64,000 nucleotides of DNA from Paraburkholderia tropica (GCF_914484835.1 NZ_CAJZAR010000031.1:205022-269021), one strand, 5' to 3'; shown: positions 54,383 through 62,680, counted from the stretch's first letter. Notes: generated from the letters alone by a model not told the origin. Numbers and translations are program-made.

Positions 54383-55732
54383 TCAGGCGCCCTTGGCCAG
54401 CGGAAACTCGATGGTGACTTCGAGGCCCGGGCCGGGCGCGCGGTTGCGCAGACGCAGCGCGCCGCGATAGCGGCTCACGAGACGCTGGACGATGGCCATG
54501 CCGAGGCCGGTGCCGTTGGCCTGCGTACGGGCGCTGTCGACGCGATAGAACGGCCGTGTCACGAGCGCGAGTTGATCCTCGGGAATGCCGGGGCCTTCGT
54601 CGACCACCGACAGCTCCACGCGCGAGTGCGAGACGCGCGTCTCCAGCATGATGTGAGGAATGCCGTCGGTTTCGCTTGCGCCGTACTTGCGCGCATTCTC
54701 GATGAGATTGCCCACCACGCGGCGCATGTCGGTGTCGTCGGCTTCGACGACGGCCGTGGGCGCGAGGCGCGTGATCAGGCGCACGCCGTCCTCGGTCGCC
54801 ATGCGCGCGGCCATCTCGCTCGCGATCACCGAAAGGTCGACGCGCTCGGTCATGCGCTGCACGGGCCGCGCATAGTCGAGGAAGCGGCCGATGATCATGT
54901 CCATCTGCTCGATGTCGTCGATCATGGCGTCCTTCGTCGTCTGGTCGGACGGGCTCATCTCCGTCTCCAGCCGTAATCGCGCGAGCGGCGTGCGCAGGTC
55001 GTGCGAGATGCCCGCGAGCATCAGCGCGCGGTCGGCCTCCAGCTGTTCGAGGTCGCGCACCATCTGGTTGAACGAGCGGTTGGTTTCCGCCGCCACGCCC
55101 ATGCCGCTTTCGGGCAAGGTCGAGGGCGACTGGCCGGAGCCGACCATGCGCGCGGACATCGCGAGCCGCGCGAACGGACGGTTCACGAGACTCGTGATGA
55201 ACGCCGCGCCGAACAGCGATAGCGCGAGCGCGGAAATACCCCATCCGACCCACTGCAGGCCGGTGACGTTGTCGAGCTGGTCGCGGTCGAGCGCGACCCA
55301 GTAGTCGTCGTCGTCGATCTTGAAGCTGATCCACACGCCCGGGATGTCGTTGACCGACTGGGCGATCACCGTGTCGTCGCCGAGACGGCCGCGGATGTCG
55401 TGCTCGATCAGACGATTGAGCGACTCGTCGGGCTGGAGCTTGTATTTGTCCGTGGTCTCGCGCGGGTACACGCGCACGCCCTCGTTGCTCTCCAGATCCT
55501 GCAGCAGCGCGCGGCGCAGATCGGGATCGGAGTAGAGGAGCGCGGTACGCGTGAGCTTGACCACGGCGACGAGCGCAAGCGCCACGCGCTGGGCGCGTGG
55601 CTCTCGCTCGATCACGCGAAAGCTCTGGAACCATGCCGCAAGACTGACCGCGATGAGTAGCGCGATCAGCAGGAAGGTGCGCCAGAACAGGTCGCCGAAC
55701 GCAAGCGTCAGCAGACGCCGGTCAATCCGCAT
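54383..55732 (-). CDS. envZ: Osmosensory histidine kinase EnvZ
   Basis: A 449-residue sensor kinase encoded after ompR. It has membrane helices at about 18-36 and 161-183 around a periplasmic domain, a HAMP domain (about 183-235), the phospho-acceptor His244 in LMLAGISHDLRTPLARLRLE, and an ATPase domain with GNLIENARKYG, VVDEGPGIPE and NGTGLGMAIVQRL. The SHDLRTPLTRIRLATEM-type motif of E. coli EnvZ is closely matched. It lies 55 bp downstream of ompR on the same strand and is presumably cotranscribed. Confidence 0.92.
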   Translation of the reverse strand: MRIDRRLLTLAFGDLFWRTFLLIALLIAVSLAAWFQSFRVIEREPRAQRVALALVAVVKLTRTALLYSDPDLRRALLQDLESNEGVRVYPRETTDKYKLQPDESLNRLIEHDIRGRLGDDTVIAQSVNDIPGVWISFKIDDDDYWVALDRDQLDNVTGLQWVGWGISALALSLFGAAFITSLVNRPFARLAMSARMVGSGQSPSTLPESGMGVAAETNRSFNQMVRDLEQLEADRALMLAGISHDLRTPLARLRLETEMSPSDQTTKDAMIDDIEQMDMIIGRFLDYARPVQRMTERVDLSVIASEMAARMATEDGVRLITRLAPTAVVEADDTDMRRVVGNLIENARKYGASETDGIPHIMLETRVSHSRVELSVVDEGPGIPEDQLALVTRPFYRVDSARTQANGTGLGMAIVQRLVSRYRGALRLRNRAPGPGLEVTIEFPLAKGA

Positions 55733-55787
55733 GAACCCTTCCCGTCAACTGAAGTCGTGCAGGCAATGAGACGCCATCCATCCGGGA

Positions 55788-56513
55788 TCAGGCGGCGCCG
55801 TCAGGAATGAACACGTAGCCGAGGCCCCAGACCGTCTGGATGAAGCGCGGGCTGCCCGGATCGGGCTCGATGAGCTTGCGCAGACGAGAGATCTGCACGT
55901 CGAGGCTGCGGTCGAACACTTCGTATTCGCGGCCGCGCGCGAGCTCCATGAGCTTTTCGCGCGAGAGCGGCTGACGCGGATGACGCGCGAACACCTTGAG
56001 CACGGAGAATTCGCCCGTGGTAAGCGGAATTTCCTGGCCGGCCTTGGTGAGCGTGCGGGTGGCGAGGTTCAGCGCGAATTCGCCGAACTCGAACACCTCG
56101 GTGGTTTCCGACGGCGCGCCCGGCAGTTCGGACGGCGCCTGGCGGCGCAGCACGGCGTGAATCCGGGCGACCAGTTCGCGCGGATTGAAGGGCTTCGGCA
56201 GATAGTCGTCGGCGCCCATTTCGAGGCCGACGATGCGGTCCACGTCTTCGCCCTTGGCCGTGAGCATGATGATGGGCGTGCGGTCGTTGCTGCCGCGCAG
56301 ACGGCGGCAGATCGACAGACCGTCTTCGCCCGGCAGCATCAGGTCGAGCACGAGCAGGTCGAAGCGTTCGCGCACCCACAGCTTGTTCATGGCGGGGGCG
56401 TTTTCCGCGACGTAGACGTTGAAGCCCTGCTCGCCGAGGTAGCGGCGCAGCAGGTCACGCAGTCGGGGGTCGTCGTCGACCACGAGAATTTTGGACGGGT
56501 TCTTGGTTTCCAT
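55788..56513 (-). CDS. ompR: Response regulator OmpR
   Basis: A 241-residue OmpR-class DNA-binding regulator. The receiver has acidic residues in LVVDDDPRLRDLL, phospho-acceptor Asp57 in VLDLMLPGEDG and Lys in DYLPKPFNPREL. The C-terminal winged helix (about 135-235) includes SLDVQISRLRKLIEPDPG and VWGLGYVF. It should control porin and osmotic-response genes with EnvZ. An ATG three codons upstream is a possible alternative start. Two GTTACA repeats and a -10 element lie just upstream, suggesting autoregulation. Confidence 0.94.
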   Translation of the reverse strand: METKNPSKILVVDDDPRLRDLLRRYLGEQGFNVYVAENAPAMNKLWVRERFDLLVLDLMLPGEDGLSICRRLRGSNDRTPIIMLTAKGEDVDRIVGLEMGADDYLPKPFNPRELVARIHAVLRRQAPSELPGAPSETTEVFEFGEFALNLATRTLTKAGQEIPLTTGEFSVLKVFARHPRQPLSREKLMELARGREYEVFDRSLDVQISRLRKLIEPDPGSPRFIQTVWGLGYVFIPDGAA

Positions 56514-56558
56514 GCCTGGCATCTTAGCGCGATTGGGTTGCAGTGCGAGATTGCACCG

Positions 56559-56582
56559 ATTATCGGGTTACAGTCAGTTACA
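56559..56582 (-). promoter_or_regulatory. ompR promoter with tandem OmpR-box-like repeats
   Basis: On the plus strand GTTACA occurs at 56567-56572 and again at 56577-56582, exactly one helical turn apart. On the minus strand GATAAT (56564 to 56559) forms a -10 element 46 bp from the ompR ATG, with no recognisable -35 at any normal spacing. The repeats fill the spacer and -35 zone. Spaced GTTACA-type repeats resemble the sites described for enterobacterial OmpR. Confidence 0.5.
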
Positions 56583-56752
56583 AAATTTACCCGTGCTGTG
56601 CTACGGCATCAAGCACTGACAGATAGACTTCTTTACGTTGAGCGGCCATTCGGTAGATACTTCATTCGATTTTGAACCAGTGCCCGTGTTGAACTGGGTC
56701 CGAACAATGCAATCGAGGTAGCCGTTTGCCGCGTCAAGAAGGGAAAAAAACG

Positions 56753-57070
56753 ATGGGAGGGGTCAGGCCGACAATGCGCCACACCATGATTGCTCTGGCG
56801 TTGGCCAGCGGCGTCGTGGCAGCATTGGACGCGGCGCCGGCTCATGCCCAGCCCTTCGGTGACGGTCCCGGTGCGCGCTACGGCGGCAGGCCGCCCGTTC
56901 GTCGGGTGCGCAACGACATGCCCCCGCGTCCCGCCTCGGACATCAATCAACGCAACGCCGTTCCTCCCGACCTCGACCAGCGCCGCCGCGATGGCCACAT
57001 GACGCCCGACGAGCGGCGTCTGCTGCGCCAGCACATCGAAGACGCCGTGCGCGAACTCTACAAGCGCTGA
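56753..57070 (+). CDS. Small secreted protein of unknown function
   Basis: A 105-residue protein with a signal peptide (core MIALALASGVVAALD, cleavage likely after AHA near residue 36). The mature part starts QPFGDGPG. It is Arg/Pro-rich and ends in a predicted helix (TPDERRLLRQHIEDAVRELY). The last segment resembles the C-terminal helix of small periplasmic Spy-like or DUF-type proteins, but there is no firm match. AAGAAGGGA precedes the ATG. It is divergent from ompR with 239 bp between starts, which contain the OmpR-box-like repeats, so OmpR could control it. Confidence 0.7.
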   Translation: MGGVRPTMRHTMIALALASGVVAALDAAPAHAQPFGDGPGARYGGRPPVRRVRNDMPPRPASDINQRNAVPPDLDQRRRDGHMTPDERRLLRQHIEDAVRELYKR

Positions 57071-57420
57071 GCGCAGCGACGCGTCATGCGGCGCGAGCCG
57101 TTGCGGCGTGCCTGGCGCAGTCTGCTGTTCCATCTCGCTGGTCCTGTCTGCTGTCATTCGCTGTTTTCCCGCTGCTTTTGTCCGCTGGTCCATCTAGTCG
57201 GTTCCGCGCTGTTGCACGTCGCTGCTGCACGTCGCTGCTGCACGTCGCATTGCATGTTTCTCGCGGGCCTGAAAAATTCCGTTTCAAAATGGCTTGCGCC
57301 TGAACGCGCCGCGCGGTCAACAGCACGCCCGCGCCATCCGTTATGCCGGTACATTCACCCGATGCACGCGTGTGCGGTGGCGAGAGCCCGGCCGCGCGCG
57401 CCACTCGAATCCAGGGCGCC
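57071..57420. other. 350-bp intergenic region with tandem repeats
   Basis: No credible gene. The left part (57119-57200) is pyrimidine-rich with recurring CTGCTG and TCCATCT words. A 13-bp tandem repeat follows at 57207-57245. No terminator or strong promoter was found for either flanking gene. Confidence 0.5.
57207..57245. repeat. 13-bp tandem repeat, three copies
   Basis: Three head-to-tail copies of CGCTGCTGCACGT (57207, 57220, 57233), the first with one T for C change, followed by a partial CGCATTGCA. Each unit holds the palindromic word TGCA. The 13-bp period is off the helical repeat, so it looks more like slippage than an array of protein sites. Confidence 0.75.
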
Positions 57421-59115
57421 ATGAAAAGCTTCTTGCCGGTGTTCCCGCCGCGCCGCGCGGCCAGCGATGCGAGCGCGAGCGCGTCACCGCGCGCCGCGTT
57501 TTTCACGCTGTCGTTAGCGTCGATGTTCGGCGCGTGGTCCCATCGTGCAGCAGCGCAGTCAAACGCAGAAGCGACGCCCAATCCGGCGCATCACGTGCAT
57601 CGCCACACGTCGGCGGCGACATCGGCTGCTTCATCGGTTGCTTTATCCGCCACTTCAGCCACTTCGTCGTCCGACGAATCCGCACTGCTCGACGCCGACG
57701 ACGCGCGGCACCTGCTGATCCGCACGGGCTTCGCGCCGGCCAGCGCCGACCTCGCGCCTTACGTGGGCCTCACGCGCGCACAAGCGGTCGACCACGTGCT
57801 CGCGAGCGCCCGCACCGAAGCCGTCACGCCGCTGCCCGCCTGGTGCGCCGAGCCATTGCCGACACGCGCCGAACGCCGCGCCTGGACGCCCGATCAGCGC
57901 CGCGACGCGCAACGCACGCGCGGCCAGCACGACGACGAACTGCGCGCGTGGTGGATGCGCGAGATGCTCGTCACGCCGTCGCCGCTCACGGAGCGCATGA
58001 CGCTGTTCTGGCACAACCATTTCACGTCGGGTCAGGACAAGGTGCCGGAGCCGCAGATGATGGCGCAGCAAAATTCGCTCCTGAGGCGCCACGCACTCGG
58101 CAGTTTCGCGACGCTGCTGCACGAGGTGGCGAAAGATCCGGCAATGCTGCTGTATCTCGACGGCGCGAGCAATCGCAAGGGCAAGCCGAACGAGAATTTC
58201 GCGCGTGAGGTCATGGAGCTGTTCACGCTCGGCGAAGGGCAGTACACGCAGCAGGACGTGGCCGAAGCGGCGCGCGCTTACACGGGCTGGGGCGTCGATC
58301 CCGACACCGGGCGCTTCGTCTGGCGGCCCGCGCAGCACGACGACGGCGTGAAGACCGTGCTCGGCCACAGCGGCACGTTCGACGGCGACGCGATGCTCGA
58401 CATTCTGTTGGGCGAGCCGCAGACCGCGCAATTCGTCACGGCGAAACTGTGGCGCGAGTTCATTTCCGACACGCCCGATGCCGCGCAGCTCGACAACGCG
58501 GCGGCGCGCTTTCGCGCCAGTCATTACGATATTTCCGCTGCGTTGCGCACGCTGCTGCTCGCACCCGCGTTCTGGGACGAGCGCAATCGCGGCGTGCTGG
58601 TCAGCTCGCCGGTGGAGTTTGTTGTCGGCACCGTGCGACGCTTCAACGTGAGCTATGGAGAGACCGCGCCGTTCGCACGCGCGTCGGCGGCGCTCGGCGA
58701 GAGACTGTTTTATCCGCCTAACGTGAAGGGCTGGCCTGGCGGCGCGGCATGGATCAACAGTACGACGCTGCTCGCGCGCAAGCAGTTCGTCGAGCAGTTG
58801 TTTCGCGCGACCGAGTCGGCGCGTCCGCGCATGGCGAATTCGATGACGAAGACCGCCGCGAGCCTGCCCGCAAGCGCGCCGATCGATGGCAGCGTGAAAG
58901 CGCCGCCGCGCGCGCAAGGCGGCATGCGTTTCGATCTCGACGGCTGGCTCGCGCGTTATGGTTTGACGGCGAGCGAGAAGCCCGATCTCTCGCAGCAATT
59001 GCAGATGCAGCATGCGGTGTTGCCGCTCGCGCCCGTCGACGCCATCGCGGCGGGCAGCAGTGCGCAGGCGTATCTCCAGGCACTCCTGATGGATCCCGTG
59101 TATCAGCTCAAATGA
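57421..59115 (+). CDS. DUF1800 domain protein
   Basis: A 564-residue protein with a signal-like hydrophobic segment near residues 20-45 and a Ser/Ala/Thr/His-rich linker to about residue 105. A DUF1800 domain fills the rest. Typical motifs are HLLIRTGFAPASADLAPY, LTERMTLFWHNHFTSGQDKV, NENFAREVMELFTLGEGQYT and LFYPPNVKGWPGGAAWIN. The family is nearly always encoded next to DUF1501, as here. Its biochemical role is not established; a secreted complex is likely. The ATG is chosen because CAGGGCG precedes it; the frame is open 78 bp upstream. Confidence 0.88.
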   Translation: MKSFLPVFPPRRAASDASASASPRAAFFTLSLASMFGAWSHRAAAQSNAEATPNPAHHVHRHTSAATSAASSVALSATSATSSSDESALLDADDARHLLIRTGFAPASADLAPYVGLTRAQAVDHVLASARTEAVTPLPAWCAEPLPTRAERRAWTPDQRRDAQRTRGQHDDELRAWWMREMLVTPSPLTERMTLFWHNHFTSGQDKVPEPQMMAQQNSLLRRHALGSFATLLHEVAKDPAMLLYLDGASNRKGKPNENFAREVMELFTLGEGQYTQQDVAEAARAYTGWGVDPDTGRFVWRPAQHDDGVKTVLGHSGTFDGDAMLDILLGEPQTAQFVTAKLWREFISDTPDAAQLDNAAARFRASHYDISAALRTLLLAPAFWDERNRGVLVSSPVEFVVGTVRRFNVSYGETAPFARASAALGERLFYPPNVKGWPGGAAWINSTTLLARKQFVEQLFRATESARPRMANSMTKTAASLPASAPIDGSVKAPPRAQGGMRFDLDGWLARYGLTASEKPDLSQQLQMQHAVLPLAPVDAIAAGSSAQAYLQALLMDPVYQLK

Positions 59116-59224
59116 GCGCTCGCATGAGCGGCGCATCGAAACGAAGGCGGACGATGAATAACACGAACGACGCACAGACCGACGCACGTCAGGACGCATC
59201 ACACAACAACGAGCGGGGCGCGGC

Positions 59225-60454
59225 ATGAAGCGACGCGATTTCCTGGCGGCGGCCGCCGCGGCGACGGCGGCAGGCGCGGCGTCGTGGCTGCCGGAGAACG
59301 CCCGCGCGCAGACGCCGGGCGCGGCCGCGCAACGGCGCGCGAGCGGCTACGACAATCTGCTGATCCTCGTCGAACTGAAGGGCGGCAACGATGGCTTGAA
59401 CACCGTCGTCCCGTACGCCGATCCGCTCTATGCGCGTTATCGCACGACCATCGGCGTACGTCGCGGCGACGCGATCCAGCTCGACGAACGCACGGCGCTG
59501 CATCCGGCGCTCGCGCCGCTTTTGCCGATGTGGCGCGAGCACGAGCTCGCGATCGTGCAGGGCGTGAGCTACGCGCAGCCGAATCTCTCGCATTTCCGCT
59601 CGATCGAGATCTGGGACACGGCTTCGCGCTCCGATCAATATCTGCGCGAAGGCTGGCTCACGCGCGCATTCGCGACGACGCCCGTGCCGAAGGGTTTCGC
59701 CGCCGACGGCCTGGTGCTGGGCAGCGCCGAAATGGGTCCGCTAGCGAATGGCGCGCGCGCCATCGCGCTCGTCAATCCAGCGCAGTTCGCGCGTGCCTCG
59801 CGGCTCGTCACGCCGGTCGCGCTCAAGGAGCGCAATCCGGCGCTCGCGCACATTCTCGACGTGGAAAACGACATCGTGCACGCCGCCGATCAGTTGCGGC
59901 CGCGGCCCGGCGATTACGCGTTGAAGACGGCGTTTCCGGCAGGGGCGTTCGGTGCATCGGTGAAGACCGCGATGCAGGCGCTCGCGTCCGGCGAGACGGC
60001 GCAGGGTGTGCCGGTCCAGGGCGATGGCGTCGCCGTCATTCGCCTCACGCTCAACGGTTTCGATACGCACGAAAATCAGCCCGAGCGTCATGCGGAATTG
60101 TTGCGCCAGTTCGCGGCGGGCATGGTGGCGATGCGCTCGGCGCTGATCGAAATGGGGCGCTGGGATCGCACCTTGATCGCCACGTATGCGGAGTTCGGGC
60201 GGCGCGTGCGCGAGAACCAGAGTCGTGGCACCGATCACGGCACGGCGTCGGCGCATTTCGTGGCGGGCGGGCGCGTGGCGGGCGGGCTCTATGGCGAAGC
60301 GCCCGCGCTCGCGCGACTCGACGGCAACGGCAATCTGCCGGTGAGCGTCGATTTCCGGCAGATCTACGCGACGGTGCTGAACGACTGGTGGGGACTCGAC
60401 GCCAGCGCAGTGCTCCAGCAGCGCTTCGAGCCGCTGCCGTTGTTGCGTGCTTGA
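59225..60454 (+). CDS. DUF1501 domain protein with Tat signal
   Basis: A 409-residue protein with a twin-arginine signal peptide (MKRRDFLAAAAAATAAGAA, cleavage near ARA at about 28). DUF1501 is distantly related to the alkaline phosphatase/sulfatase superfamily. Here NLLILVELKGGNDGLNTVVP holds the first expected metal-site segment, and TYAEFGRRVREN and GTDHGTASAHFVAGG the others. Export in a folded state through Tat fits a metal-containing enzyme. It lies 109 bp after the DUF1800 gene on the same strand. The substrate is unknown. Confidence 0.9.
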   Translation: MKRRDFLAAAAAATAAGAASWLPENARAQTPGAAAQRRASGYDNLLILVELKGGNDGLNTVVPYADPLYARYRTTIGVRRGDAIQLDERTALHPALAPLLPMWREHELAIVQGVSYAQPNLSHFRSIEIWDTASRSDQYLREGWLTRAFATTPVPKGFAADGLVLGSAEMGPLANGARAIALVNPAQFARASRLVTPVALKERNPALAHILDVENDIVHAADQLRPRPGDYALKTAFPAGAFGASVKTAMQALASGETAQGVPVQGDGVAVIRLTLNGFDTHENQPERHAELLRQFAAGMVAMRSALIEMGRWDRTLIATYAEFGRRVRENQSRGTDHGTASAHFVAGGRVAGGLYGEAPALARLDGNGNLPVSVDFRQIYATVLNDWWGLDASAVLQQRFEPLPLLRA

Positions 60455-60496
60455 TGCTTTCTCGATGCTTCGTCGATGCGCCGCGTGGCGTGTACT

Positions 60497-61339
60497 TCAG
60501 CCGCGCCGCGCCGCGCGCCAAGCGACCCAGAGCTTGCGGATCGGCGTGAGCGCGATGTGCTGATGCAGGACCTGAAAATCTTCGCGTTCCACTTCATCGA
60601 GTAGCGCGAGTTCCAGCGCGGCGAGCGAGCGCAGCGCGCGCTGCGGTTTGCGCTCGGCGGCGGGAATCGCGTCGAGCGCGGCGTTCAGCGCTTCGCGCGC
60701 CCGCGCCGTCTGGAACTGCATCAGCTCGGTGAATTCGGCGCTGTAACGGCGGTTGATCAGATCGGCGGCGGTGACGTTGTAGCGCTGCAATTCGTCGATC
60801 GGCACGTAGATGCGGCCGTGGCGTGCGTCGTTGCCGATCTCGGGCACGAACTGCGCGAGCGTCAGCGCGTGGCCGAGCGGCGCGGCCCAGTTGGCTGCCG
60901 CGTCGCGTTCCTGCGGCGTGCGCGCGCAAGCCTGGGCGACGAGCGTCGCGAAGGTGCCGCCCACGCCGTCGATATAGCGGCGCAGATTCGGCATGTCGAG
61001 ATAACGGGCCTGCTCGAAGTCCATCTCGAAGCCGGCCAGCAATTGTTGAAGCAGCGGATAGTGGCTCGCGGGATCGTCGAGATGCGCGGCGAGCGCCTTC
61101 GTGACCGGATGCGAGGGATTGCCCGCCGCCAGCGCGGCGAGTTCTTTCTGCCACCAGGCGAGTTTCGTGCGGCCCACGGTGGGGTCGCTCGTTTCCTTGG
61201 CGGTTTCTTCGAGTTCGCGGCGCAGCGCGAACAGGGCGGCAAGGAGCGGCTGGCGCGCGGCGCTCGCCTGGCGCAGCGCGTAGTACGTGCTCGATCCGGG
61301 TGGGGCCGCCTTTTGCAGGCAGTAATCGTCGAAATTCAC
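60497..61339 (-). CDS. Squalene/phytoene synthase-like protein with altered metal motifs
   Basis: A 280-residue member of the squalene/phytoene synthase superfamily, most like HpnD in length. The first Asp-rich motif (normally DDxxDE after ARE) reads RELEETAKE here (41-49), with an Asp changed to Glu and another to Lys. The second (normally DVGEDA) reads EIGNDA (167-172). The following GRIYVPIDELQRY is kept. Loss of metal-binding carboxylates suggests a pseudoenzyme, comparable to NDUFAF6, or a changed substrate. There is no HpnC or HpnE neighbour. It converges with the DUF1501 gene 42 bp away. Confidence 0.82.
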   Translation of the reverse strand: MNFDDYCLQKAAPPGSSTYYALRQASAARQPLLAALFALRRELEETAKETSDPTVGRTKLAWWQKELAALAAGNPSHPVTKALAAHLDDPASHYPLLQQLLAGFEMDFEQARYLDMPNLRRYIDGVGGTFATLVAQACARTPQERDAAANWAAPLGHALTLAQFVPEIGNDARHGRIYVPIDELQRYNVTAADLINRRYSAEFTELMQFQTARAREALNAALDAIPAAERKPQRALRSLAALELALLDEVEREDFQVLHQHIALTPIRKLWVAWRAARRG

Positions 61340-61692
61340 GGCGTTCGGGGCGTGGGGAGGCGCGGCGCGGTCGCGGCCCGGCTGAAGCGATCAGTGGGGC
61401 CAGCGGTGGGGCAAAGAGCCGCGGAGCGGCGATTCTAGCACCGGCCTGTTTTTCGGGCCGCGCGCGCATCCGGCACACGGCTCGACATGCGGATCGAGGG
61501 CGATGCAAGGGCGCGATCGGCGTCGTCTCTCAAGATGCAGACAAGCGCAATTCAATCGGTTAGAATCTCGCGCTTGCGCGTTCGCGGCGGGTTATCCGGC
61601 TGCGCGGCGCGCCCAGGCAGGTCCGTATAGCATTCGATGCACGCGATGGTTCCGGTTCGTTCCCACTCGCGGCGGTCTCGCCAGCAGCATTC
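61340..61692. other. 353-bp region upstream of tRNA-Leu
   Basis: It contains no credible gene. A promoter candidate for the tRNA lies at 61538-61566. The remainder is the GC-rich upstream region of the minus-strand squalene-synthase-like gene, in which I could not place a promoter. Confidence 0.5.
61538..61566 (+). promoter_or_regulatory. Candidate promoter of tRNA-Leu
   Basis: CAGACA (61538-61543) and TAGAAT (61561-61566) are separated by 17 bp. The -10 is followed by CTCGCGC, a GC-rich discriminator as expected for a stable-RNA promoter. It lies 126 bp upstream of the mature tRNA. Confidence 0.35.
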
Positions 61693-61779
61693 GCGTGAGT
61701 GGCGAAATTGGTAGACGCACCAGGTTTAGGTCCTGACGCCCGCAAGGGTGTGCCGGTTCGAGTCCGGCCTCACGCACCA
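61693..61779 (+). tRNA. tRNA-Leu, anticodon UAG
   Basis: An 87-base class II tRNA with an encoded CCA end (61777-61779). The acceptor stem GCGTGAG pairs with CTCACGC and the discriminator is A. The D-arm reads TGGCGAAATTGGTAGACGCA, the hallmark of leucine tRNAs. The anticodon loop TTTAGGT gives TAG at 61727-61729, and a long variable arm (GCCCGCAAGGGTGT) is present. The outermost pair of the anticodon stem is C-A (61720 with 61736), not a Watson-Crick pair. Confidence 0.96.
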
Positions 61780-61784
61780 AAGAC

Positions 61785-61820
61785 AAAGGCCACGTACCTC
61801 AACGGTACGTGGCCTTTTTT
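61785..61820 (+). terminator. Intrinsic terminator of tRNA-Leu
   Basis: AAAGGCCACGTACC (61785-61798) pairs with GGTACGTGGCCTTT (61804-61817) around a five-base loop, with six Ts at the end. It begins five bases after the tRNA. Confidence 0.93.
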
Positions 61821-61911
61821 CTTGCGCGGCGTTTCTTGAATCGCGCGCCGCAAAAACCCGCCTCGACGGTCGGCGCATCGACCATCTGATTCGTTTATCG
61901 CGTAGCCCGGA

Positions 61912-62358
61912 TCAGAGATCTTCCTGGGCCGCCGCGATGACCTTCTCCAGCGCGCGGTTGAGCAGCTCGCGCTCCTTCTCTTCGAGGCAGGCGAACAGGT
62001 CCGTGTTCCACTTGCGCGCGATGGGCATGACCTTGCGGTAGAGCGCGCGGCCTTCGGTCGTGAGCGAGACGAGCACGAGGCGTCCGTCTTCCTCGCTGGC
62101 GTCGCGCTGCATGAGGCCACGGCGCATCAGCGCTTCGGCGGCGCGGCTGGCCTGGCTCTTGTCGAGATTCGCGTGGCGCGCCAGCTCCATCACTGAAAAC
62201 GGGCCGAATGCGCCGACGGCAGCAATGAGGCGCGCTTCGGGCAGGGTGATGCCGAGCTTCGCCTGGTAGCGCTCGCTTGCGCCGCGTTCGGAGAGCTTGT
62301 TCAGGACATGGAGCCGATAGGTCAAAAATTGTTCGAGTCCGGCTTTGCTTGCCTTCAT
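61912..62358 (-). CDS. MarR family transcriptional regulator
   Basis: A 148-residue winged-helix regulator. Helices at the two ends mediate dimerisation (MKASKAGLEQFLTYRLHVLN and the KEREL-rich C-terminus). The DNA-binding core is about 48-100, with ARHANLDKSQASRAAEALM as the recognition region and DGRLVLVSLTTEGR as the wing. MarR proteins usually respond to phenolic or oxidative signals and control neighbouring genes. Here the neighbour on the same strand is the glycerate kinase gene 323 bp upstream. AGGA precedes the ATG, and 13 in-frame codons upstream are probably untranslated. Confidence 0.88.
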   Translation of the reverse strand: MKASKAGLEQFLTYRLHVLNKLSERGASERYQAKLGITLPEARLIAAVGAFGPFSVMELARHANLDKSQASRAAEALMRRGLMQRDASEEDGRLVLVSLTTEGRALYRKVMPIARKWNTDLFACLEEKERELLNRALEKVIAAAQEDL

Positions 62359-62680
62359 GGTCGTCCTGGTCTGGTCGCGTGAGGTATGCGCGATCATGTC
62401 GCGTTGATCATGATTGTTGCCTCAACGAGCGCTCGGGTCAACGCGCACGAACCCTCGTAAGCCGATCTTCAACGGGCGTACGAATCTATTAATCGCTTAC
62501 TGCGAAAACGCGGCGCGTTTGCGGACGAAAACGTCTGACTATTCAAGTGGGTTTGGCGGCCCGTTTGCGGCCGTTTGCGCCCGTTTGCGCACGTTTCACG
62601 CGCGACGAACCCGCACGCAACGAACCCACAGGCCAGGCACGATTCGTTGCGCGCGAAAGTTCATCTGCGAGTAAGGGCGA
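62359..62680. other. 322-bp region upstream of the MarR gene with decamer repeats
   Basis: No credible gene is present. Near the MarR start it contains two GATCATG words (62392-62398 and 62406-62412) as candidate operator parts. Further out lies a 10-bp tandem repeat (62551-62600). No clear terminator for the glycerate kinase gene is seen. Confidence 0.5.
62551..62600. repeat. 10-bp tandem repeat of CCGTTTGCGC type
   Basis: Three near-identical decamers, CCGTTTGCGG, CCGTTTGCGC and CCGTTTGCGC (62561, 62571, 62581), are flanked by a degenerate copy on each side (62551 and 62591). The word CGTTTGCGGAC also occurs nearby (around 62516). The 10-bp phase puts every copy on the same face of the helix. 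Confidence 0.8.

Noticed and set aside
60460..60490. Recurring TCGATGC words between the DUF1501 and squalene-synthase-like genes
   Set aside because: Only three loose copies in a short convergent spacer, with no regular period; probably chance.
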